From Scenedesmus sp. ARA3 (Eukaryota; Chlorophyta; Chlorophyceae; Sphaeropleales; Scenedesmaceae): a stretch of 64,000 nt of DNA. Position 1 is the stretch's first letter, and each line of letters begins with the position of its first letter. The translations under genes and the position numbers were made by a program. Shown here one piece after another: positions 56,989-64,000 of this stretch. Location: the NCBI GenBank assembly GCA_004335835.1, contig RWJK01001206.1:196272-260271 (forward strand), given 5' to 3'. The notes below the pieces were generated by a model, which worked only from the letters and a program-made list of their open reading frames with translations, made no database searches and was not told the DNA's origin.

Positions 56989-57867
56989 CCTACTGCAGAT
57001 TGCGCGCATCTCCTGCACCACAGTGGTGTGCCCTGCGGGGCTGTTTGTGGTGAACGAGGAGGGTGGCCTGGAGAATGCAGAGGAGTACAGCCAGCTGCCT
57101 GCCAGGGAGATGGGCACGACAGCAAACTGGAGCCACAGGTGTGTAAATGTGTACACATGCCCCTGCTGCAGCAGGCAACGCCGCAGTCATGTGCACCAGC
57201 ACAAACCCTGTCATTCCATGCTTGGCGCGTTGGTTCAACTTTCTTTTACGTGAGCAAGTCACATCACCTCTCTGTGATCTGGCCGCACCCAGGTACCCCC
57301 ACCTGAAGAAGCAGGGCCGCTGCGTGGTGCACAAGCGCGAGGCGCCAGAGGGCGAGGAGGACAGCTTTGAGTGGACTGAGGAGGAGCAGGAGGAGGGGCC
57401 GGAGCAGCTGGCAGCGCTGGAGGGTGACGAGGAGGTCGGCGGCGGCGCTGCGTGGAGCCCGCTGTTCAGCAGCAGCAACGAGCACGTGAAAAACCAGGTG
57501 GGCCAAATGGAAACAATTGTGCTCAGCAGCACGTTTGTATGGTGGGGTGGTAACGCCGTCATGTAGCATGGGGATGCATGGCAGCACTTTGATCACTGTA
57601 CTCACACCCTGTTTTGTGCTGCGCTGCTGCCGCCGCATCATCGTGCAGGTTGCCGGCCTGCGCAGCAACCTGTGGCCTGGCGCTGCCTGCGCCTGCCAGG
57701 GCAGCCGCTTCACCAACATTTATGTGGGCTGGGGCGTCAAGAACGCGCCGTTTGTGCCGCTGCCGCCGCCGCCTGTGTCGCGCGAGTATGATGCTGAGCT
57801 GGTGGAGTCTGCTGAGCTGCCGCCCAAGCCAAGGCCGGAGGGTGATGGCGAGGGCCAGGATGAGTGA
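54602..57867 (+). CDS. RSP4: Radial spoke head protein RSP4/RSP6
   Basis: Eleven exons join in frame to 448 aa: 54602-54712, 54807-54914, 55022-55068, 55294-55357, 55600-55734, 55952-56048, 56303-56415, 56630-56737, 56999-57138, 57293-57497, 57649-57867. Family blocks appear in order: [132 protein letters not shown] and [18 protein letters not shown]. Chlamydomonas RSP4 and RSP6 are about 460 aa. These proteins form the spoke head that signals to the central pair of motile cilia. The middle carries an acidic stretch ([19 protein letters not shown]). No exon-edge decoys were found in its introns, although (CTG)n precedes exon 9 (56940-56990). Confidence 0.95.
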
Positions 57868-57922
57868 AGCGGCTGGCTGAGCAATCAAGACATGGGCGAC
57901 AGCTGCTGTGTTGTGTGCGATA

Positions 57923-57927
57923 TGTAA
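57923..57927 (+). terminator. Candidate poly(A) signal of RSP4/6
   Basis: TGTAA lies about 55 bases after the stop codon, a typical place for the chlorophycean signal. Confidence 0.55.
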
Positions 57928-58527
57928 CGCATTCTGTTGTATTAGAAGGCATTGGGTGAGAAGTGCTGGCTGTGGTTTGTGCCAGCAAAGCTGAATGAGG
58001 CAGGCCACCTTGCTGCAGTAAAATGGGCAGGATCTACAGGGCCGGACTCGTGGCAGGTTACAGCTGTGGCTATGGTGACATACAGCGATTCCAGTAGCTT
58101 TATGTTCTCACTGTAACGTTATTTGCGTTGCAAAGGCGCCAAAGGCCCCCGGCCTGTCCGCTGCACTATTGGTTAAACCAGCAGTTCAATGCTGCGAGCT
58201 GCTGCCGCAGCGGCTGCGCATGGCTTGTGAGCTGTGAATGGCCAATTGCCGGCAAATGAAAACTGTCACAAAGGCTCCCAGTGCGCCCTTACATCATACC
58301 GCTGCTGCAACCCAACAAGTTTTGTGTCAGGTGGTGGGTACTGCTGTCACATTCGACGGTCCAATGTTGGTTTGTTACAATCTGTGTGTACACACCAATA
58401 TATCAAAGCAGGCGGCAATCCACTTCCCCTCTTTCTGAGACGATTCTTCTCAAGATCAAAAGCCTCAGTGGTCATTACCACGTCCATACAAGCACCAGTA
58501 TTGCAGCAACTTTCCCTCCCAAACAGC
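57928..58527. other. Intergenic between RSP4/6 and the MYND gene
   Basis: About 600 bases, no gene recognised. It should include the promoter of the plus-strand MYND gene. Confidence 0.4.
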
Positions 58528-59542
58528 ATGCAGTTCAGCTTGCAAAGTCGCTTGAGGCGTGAGCAGATCATGGAAGTCCTTTACAAACTCGCCCATGGTT
58601 CGCCTGAAACGTTTGATTCCCTGCAGCCACGCCTCGCGGAGGCCTTTCCGAGCCTGATATATGTATCGGAAGGGATACCCATGGCTATGCAGTGCGCTAA
58701 AGCATCACCTATGAAGGGAGGGCTTTAGGGTTTGGGGGATTAGGGTTGGGGTTTTTATGGGGGTTTATACACATGTGCATGTTTGTATGGCCAGTGCTCT
58801 CAATACGCGCAAGGCCTCAGGCTGACTGCTCCTTTCATGGTGCTATGATTGCTGCAGCGCTGCTGGCTCGCCTGCCAGAAGCATTCCGCCACATACAACA
58901 CGCGCTGCTGGGGTTGTGGCAGCAGCAGCAGCAGCAGGTGCCGCAACGCAAGCTGACCCAGCAGCAGCGCGCACAGCAGCAGCAGCAGCAACAAGAGCAC
59001 AAGCGGGTTCTGCTCAACCTCGCGATGTCAATGATGAACCTGTTTCGTAGCATAGCAAGCGGCTGGCCTGCAGGCAGCAGCAGCAGCAACAGCAGCAACA
59101 GCAGCCGCAGCCCCCTCAGTCTGTGCAGCGAGCTGTGCACAGCTGCTGATGCTGCGCAGCAGCTTGCTGTGGCAGTGCTGGCAGAATCTGATGGGCGGAA
59201 AGCATACGCGCTGTTCATTATGGAGTTGACAGTGCAGCTGTGCGACTGGCTGCAAGCTGAGATTGGCCCTGTGCCACTCAGAATTGCCTCAGATTACAAC
59301 AGCAGCACTGCTGGCAGCAGCAGCAGCAGCAGCAGCTGCTGCAGCGTGAGCTTGAGCCCAGGTGTGCAGCAGCTGCTGCGGTCCAAGCAGCTGCTGCTGC
59401 GGCTGCTGCCTGCAGCACAGGCGCTACATGCACAAGTGCTGCAGCGCAGAGCATGTGCTGCAGCTGGCTGCGGGACCTCTGGCAGCAGCAGCAGCAGCAG
59501 TGTTGCTGGCTTGGCAGCAGGCAGCCTGTTGCCATCATCTTC

Positions 59543-59573
<31 letters not shown>

Positions 59574-60302
59574 CTTGCTACACTGGACAGCAGCAGTGAA
59601 GCAAGCAGGCAGGTGCTGCTAGCTGCTGGGTACAGCTGGGCAGGTGCCGCAGCAGCGATTGTTCGTCATATTGAGGCTGTTTGCAGGGACATGGCAAGGG
59701 ACATTGAAGCTGCACTGTCGAGCATGGCTACAGTGGTGCAGTACATGTGTGAGGCAGATGCGCTACACAGCAGCAGCAGCAGCAGCAGCAGTGCAGGCAG
59801 TGGCGTTGCGAGAACCCCAAACCAGCTGCAACAGCAGCTGATCGACCTCCAGCTAGCGGCCCTCCTGCCGCCCTGGGCGCTGCTGCAAGTTGAAATACGG
59901 CCAGCCAGCAGAGGTGCCAAGCAGCGTGCCTGCAAGCACTGCTCGCAATGCTGTCACAAGCGGAGGGACTAGGCCCAGCTGTGGCAGACCCAATCAGGAG
60001 CAGCCTGCTGCAGCCGGTGCTGCTGCAGCTGCTGCCATGACTGCAGAGTGCTGGGGGTGGTGTTGGCAGGAGCAGCAGCAGCAGCAGCAGCAGTTCGGCT
60101 GCAGGTGCTGGTAGCAGCACTGGCGGCAATGCTGCTGCCACCAGCAGCAGCAGTGGGGCTGTGACGGCTAGTGAGTCTGAAGGCAGGAGCTCAGCAGCTG
60201 GAGCAGCCAGCAGCAGCAGCAGCAGCAAGAATCTGGACCTGTGTATGTCACTGCTAGTGCTGAAGCTGCTTGAGCTAGGTAAGGGCGCGTTGCGTTGCTC
60301 GC

Positions 60303-60345
<43 letters not shown>

Positions 60346-60893
60346 TGCTCACCTGGCGGCTGCCAGATCTCTTTTTGGTTGTAGCTGCGTGGCAGGGCCA
60401 GCCGCAAATGCGTTGAAGGCCTACTAATACTATGTTATACCCGTGCTTGGCCTGTGATGAGCTTAAATTGCTGCCAAGTGTGGAGCGCGATGCTGCACGT
60501 GGCTCTGCACGTCTTCAGAAGGCTTACCATCTCATGTCTTGCTGTGTCGTGTTAAATACAGCAGTCTGTCTCCTGCTTGTCCTGTTGCCCCCTGCGCAGA
60601 TGCCTCAGATGCTGCCAATCCACATTATGATGAAGTGCTAGGCATACTCAAAAGCAAGCCCTGCTCAATGCTGCGAGCCTATGAGCGCGCATTCAGGTGC
60701 CTGGCTGCTGCAGACACTGCTGGTGCAGCTGCAGCAGCAGAGTATGCAGGATCAGGAGCAGTAGCTGTCACAGCAGCGGTTCACTCGCCGCAGGTTGTGT
60801 TGCGGGCCGCCAGTGGAGCGCAGCAGCAGCAGCTGCTGCTGCATCAGCTGTTCGCGCTGCAGGTCAGCTGCCTCAAGATTGTGCTGCGGTTAG

Positions 60894-60935
<42 letters not shown>

Positions 60936-62018
60936 CAGCTGCTCAGCAAGAGCAGGAGGAACACAAATATGAACCATGGCGTGCGGTGGATCGTGTCATC
61001 TACATGTGTGAGACAGTGCTAGATGATCTCACTCAGCCAGGCAGCAGCAGCGCTGGTTCCAGCAGCTGCAGCAGCAGCAGCCGCCAGTATGAGGGTGGTA
61101 GTGCAGCAGCAGCAGCAGCGCCATGGGTGGCGCTGCTGGGCCGTTGCATGTTTGTTTTGGCAAGCATGCTGGACAGACCCGTTATTACAACCGCTGGCTT
61201 TGTGCGCAGCCAGTCTCAAGCAGCTGACATGCTGGATGCGCCTGCGTTGCATTTTGATTTGGACACGGCTACTCTGCTCAATATGGCAGTTGTATGGCAT
61301 GGCATTACAGCGCTGTCATGCGAACGTTATTTGAATGCAGCCGGGCTGAGTGCTGGCTGCACGCAGCAGCTGCAGCAGCAGCGGGCAGCAGTGAAGCAGC
61401 AGCTGAATAACCTGCAGGATGCACAGCAGAACAGAGCAGCAGCAGCTAGCAGCAGGCAGGCTGATGCAGTGGAGGCTGCTGATGTGCATTTGGCAGATAT
61501 GCAGGCAGCGGCAGCGAAAGCGCTGCGCGCCTTTGCGCAGGCAGTGGCGGGCCGCATCCCGCTCAGCACTGCCTGCAATAACCCTGGCTGTGTGAGCCTG
61601 GCGCAGCGCAGTGAGCTGCTGCTAGTGGGAGGCAAGAGCTGCGTGTGTGCCCGCTGCAAGGCGGCAAGGTGAGTGGAAAAAGGGTTTGGCAGCAGCCAAC
61701 ACAAGTCAGTTTGCAAGGCTTCAAACGCATTAATAAGGCTGCAAGAAACTACTGGCAATTGTGGTGCTTCAATTAGGGCTGTAGGCATGTATCTCAGGCC
61801 TGGCTGTTGCTTGCAGGCATCAGCTGTATCACACTTCTGCTCCCGCTGCGGTTGCTGCTGCTGCCGCTGCCGCGTCCTTTACTGGCAGGTATTGCTGCAA
61901 GGCCTGCCAGGTGGAGCACTACGAGTGGCACAAGGCGCTGTGCAGGAACAAGGCCCAGCCGGCAGCAGCAGCACCAGCAGCAGAGCCAGAGGGCCAAGAA
62001 ACAGCAGCCCAGCAGTAG
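58528..62018 (+). pseudogene. MYND zinc-finger protein gene with two coding interruptions
   Basis: The 3' end is clear: an exon ending at about 61671 (GCVSLAQRSELLLVGG then SCVCARCKAA) joins 61889-62018. The joint gives a MYND-type finger, CARCKAARYCCKACQ then VEHYEWHKALC, near the C-terminus. Upstream exons encode helical segments (LPEAFRHIQHALLGLW, RVLLNLAMSMMNLFRSIA, DEVLGILKSKPCSMLRAYER) and long Gln, Ser and Ala runs. Between 59880 and 60280 the homologous-looking frame (QALLAMLSQAEGLGPAVADP) differs from the frame before it, and it meets TGA at 60038-60040 before going on in the same frame to LDLCMSLLVLKLLEL. No plausible intron removes these. The gene is either decayed, or contains base errors or an unusual splice. 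The start at 58528 is a guess. MYND fingers bind proline-rich partners; the role is unknown. Confidence 0.55.
58722..58770 (+). repeat. Degenerate telomere-like motif
   Basis: TTTAGGG, then TTTGGGGG, ATTAGGG, TTGGGGTTT follow each other within 50 bases, resembling plant/algal telomere units (TTTAGGG). It lies in an intron of the MYND gene. Confidence 0.5.
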
Positions 62019-63270
62019 CAAAAATATGCGTGGCTGCCAGAAATGGTTGGCAGCAGGACCAGCAGCAACTGTGCAGCGGTGCAGGAGGCTTGAAGGCGTT
62101 AGTATTGCAATGCAGAGTGCGGCACTGCCGGCACTGCACGCTGCAGAAAGCAGCTGTGGGTGTGGTGGTGCAGGACGGTATGCGGTGGTGCAGGAAGGTA
62201 TGCAAGGCAAGGTTGCCGGGTGACCGGTCCGGTTGACCTGCATGGCAGGTTTCTCTGCTCTTCAGCACCTTGCTCAAGACCATGGTGTGTTACATGTTCG
62301 TCTCCTTGTGACTCTGGTGGTGTTGTTGAAAGGAGCCTGAAGGGAGGTGTGACCACCTCTGTTTGTTTAGCAGCTGCACGTCCTATGAGCCACGTGTATA
62401 CAGCATGCAAAACAGCGTACGGCTGTTGTTGACTTTGAACTCTGCAGTCTACATGTAAGCTTGCGTTATACCGTCAACAGCAAACCAAGACAACCGCCAT
62501 GTGCCATCTGATGGCCCAGCAGTCAAGCTGTGCTGTTTCACTTCGTTGCAGAATGGCACCTGGCAGGGTCTCTATGGCCAACAAAAAGCAGTCCACTGCA
62601 AGAATGCTGTTGCCTGCTGCCTCACAGCTAGCAAGACGTTGCTGCCATGCTGCTTACAAGCAGGCGTGCCGAAGCACACGCATTGCTAAAATCTGGCACT
62701 GTGTGCACAACACAACATCAAGGCTGGCCCCTGCCAGCGTCACGCGCCCAACAAGCCACCACTCCGCTGATAAGAAGGGCAAACACTCGTGAGGGCAAAC
62801 CTCGCGAACAATACCACACCACAGCAATGACAACTTATTCACGCACAAACGGCAACCTATGCAGCTACAGTCCTCAACAGCAGCAGCTGTGCCGCTGCCT
62901 GCAGCAGCCGACACGCTGCTACCTGCTGCCGCTGCAAAGTCGCTGGCATGCATCACAGCATGTGCCATTGCAGCAAATACACCACTGTCTCACAATTGCA
63001 GCACTGAGGGCTGCTTGCTTGCGCTGCAAGGACGGGGGTTGCTGCATGCACAGCACTAACCATACATAATGCTGGTCACCTCCTCGGCTGTTTTTAGGCA
63101 ATGATGTAGCCACCCCACACATTCCATACATAAGTCCGCAGCACCCAGCTCGCTGCCAGCAATCACAGAGCTCAGCACACTCGAACCCTGCAATCCCAAT
63201 GCAGTGAAGCTCCACGAGACAGCACTTGACCCACACCAGCAGCTGCCCTCCGCACTCAATGCCAGCTGCG
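62019..63270. other. Intergenic, no gene seen
   Basis: About 1.25 kb downstream of the MYND gene. Open frames have no domain pattern. Confidence 0.4.
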
Positions 63271-63800
63271 GAGAACGCATGTGCTTAGCATGTGCCCGCG
63301 CCGGCGTTCTTGATGCCGCACATGCGAGTGAAGGAGGAGGTCTTCAGGCTGTTGGTGCTCAGCCCCTGCACGCCACTGCTGGTCATCTGGCGCTCCACCT
63401 CAGCCAATGCAACAACCCTCTGACAGCAAAAGCACAGCTAAGGACATCACAACGTGCCTCAGCAGCACCTGTCAAAGCTAGCACCATGAAACAAGTCCAC
63501 GACGCAGCTCTTGCCCCACCACCACCTCAACGCAGAGCTTTGGTCAAGATGCTTAGAAGGTGCAAGCGCCAGCGTTGGGGATGCCGCACATGCGTGCGAA
63601 GGTTTTCAAGCTGTTGCTGTTGAGCCCCTGCACGCCACTGCTGGTCATCTGGCGCTCAACCTCAGCCAATGCAACAACTCTCTGACAGCAAAAGCACAGC
63701 TAAGGACATCAAAACATGCCGCAGCAGCACCTGCCAAAGCTAGCACCATGAAACAAGTCCACGACACAGCGCTTGCCCCACCAGGCGCTGTGCATGACGA
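63271..63800 (-). repeat. Two tandem ~260-base copies of the terminal exon at the window end
   Basis: GCTGGTCATCTGGCGCTC recurs at about 63378, 63640 and 63895. The first two intervals repeat the terminal exon of the gene at 63808-63944 and about 120 bases of flank (GACAGCAAAAGCACAGCTAA, AGCACCATGAAACAAGTCCA). Decoy copies have lost the clean reading frame near the C-terminus. Confidence 0.88.
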
Positions 63801-63807
63801 TCTATGC

Positions 63808-63944
63808 TTAGCAGGTGCCCGCGCCGGCGTTGGGGATGCCGCACATACGCGTGAAGGTTTTGAGGCTGTTGCTGTTCAGCCCCTGCACTCCGCTGCTGGT
63901 CATCTGGCGCTCCACCTCAGCCCACACAGCCTTGTCGCACAGGC
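63808..63944 (-). CDS. Terminal exon of an unidentified gene running off the window
   Basis: On the minus strand, after (CTG)n and a CAG acceptor at 63945-63946, an open frame encodes LCDKAVWAEVERQMTSSG, then VQGLNSNSLKTFTRMCG and IPNAGAGTC before a stop at 63810-63808. The rest of the gene lies beyond 64000. I do not recognise the family. Three Cys in a short tail could mean a secreted or metal-binding protein, but that is open. Confidence 0.5.
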
Positions 63945-63945
63945 C

Positions 63946-63946
63946 T

Positions 63947-64000
<54 letters not shown>
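63946..64000. repeat. (CAG)n run at the window end
   Basis: At least 17 CAG units continue to the last base. They precede the acceptor of the minus-strand terminal exon. Confidence 0.95.

Noticed and set aside
59889..59909. A 21-base intron that would repair the MYND frame
   Set aside because: It is too short to be spliced by the standard machinery, and it would not remove the TGA at 60038.

Overview
The window looks like nuclear DNA of a green alga, probably a chlorophycean of the Scenedesmaceae type (the family is inferred; no marker gene is present). Supporting this: genes are split by many GT-AG introns; coding DNA is rich in CAG/CTG/GCN runs (poly-Q, poly-A, poly-S); TGTAA poly(A)-type signals follow some genes; there are plant-type TTM and algal radial-spoke proteins. 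Two runs of N (12066-12289, 40387-40456) are assembly gaps, both inside tandem repeats.

Layout. 54-2842 (-) and 3776-6565 (+): two head-to-head paralogous LRR genes with identical intron positions, both with an apparent frameshift near the 3' end. 6715-8884: gene-free with tandem repeats. 8885-10816 (-): PPR-like protein, divergent from 11143-18640 (+), a triphosphate tunnel metalloenzyme of the TTM1/2 type (P-loop kinase-like domain, CYTH domain, C-terminal anchor). 18641-22574: satellite-containing intergenic DNA. 22575-28937 (-): mitochondrial endonuclease G/NUC1. 30166-32502 (-): Maf/ASMTL-type nucleotide pyrophosphatase, divergent from 32793-39227 (+), translation initiation factor eIF3d. 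39228-41840: intergenic with a G-box minisatellite. 41841-44787 (-): secreted cysteine-rich protein with three copies of its last exon. 45193-51796 (-): ATP/ADP-translocase-like MFS transporter. 52177-54244 (-): armadillo-repeat radial-spoke protein (RSPH14/RSP8 type), divergent from 54602-57867 (+), radial-spoke head protein RSP4/6. 58528-62018 (+): MYND zinc-finger gene with two coding interruptions. 63808-63944 (-): last exon of a gene leaving the window.

Seven gene models could be assembled exon by exon with an unbroken frame: TTM 848 aa, EndoG 467 aa, Maf 235 aa (or 271), eIF3d 541 aa, transporter 822 aa, RSPH14-like 383 aa, RSP4/6 448 aa. The PPR-like (299 aa) and cysteine-rich (346 aa) models also keep frame.

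The most striking signal is architectural. In six genes, introns hold tandem, diverged copies of the neighbouring exon edge together with its splice site. Copies of exon 5' ends with AG acceptors lie upstream of the intact exon, and copies of exon 3' ends with GT donors lie downstream. I count more than 50 such decoy splice junctions. They occur in the TTM, EndoG, Maf, eIF3d, cysteine-rich and transporter genes, and terminal exons are duplicated the same way in three genes. Many acceptors are preceded by (CTG)n instead of a normal pyrimidine tract. The two radial-spoke genes are free of decoys. Four of the gene pairs are divergent and share short promoters.
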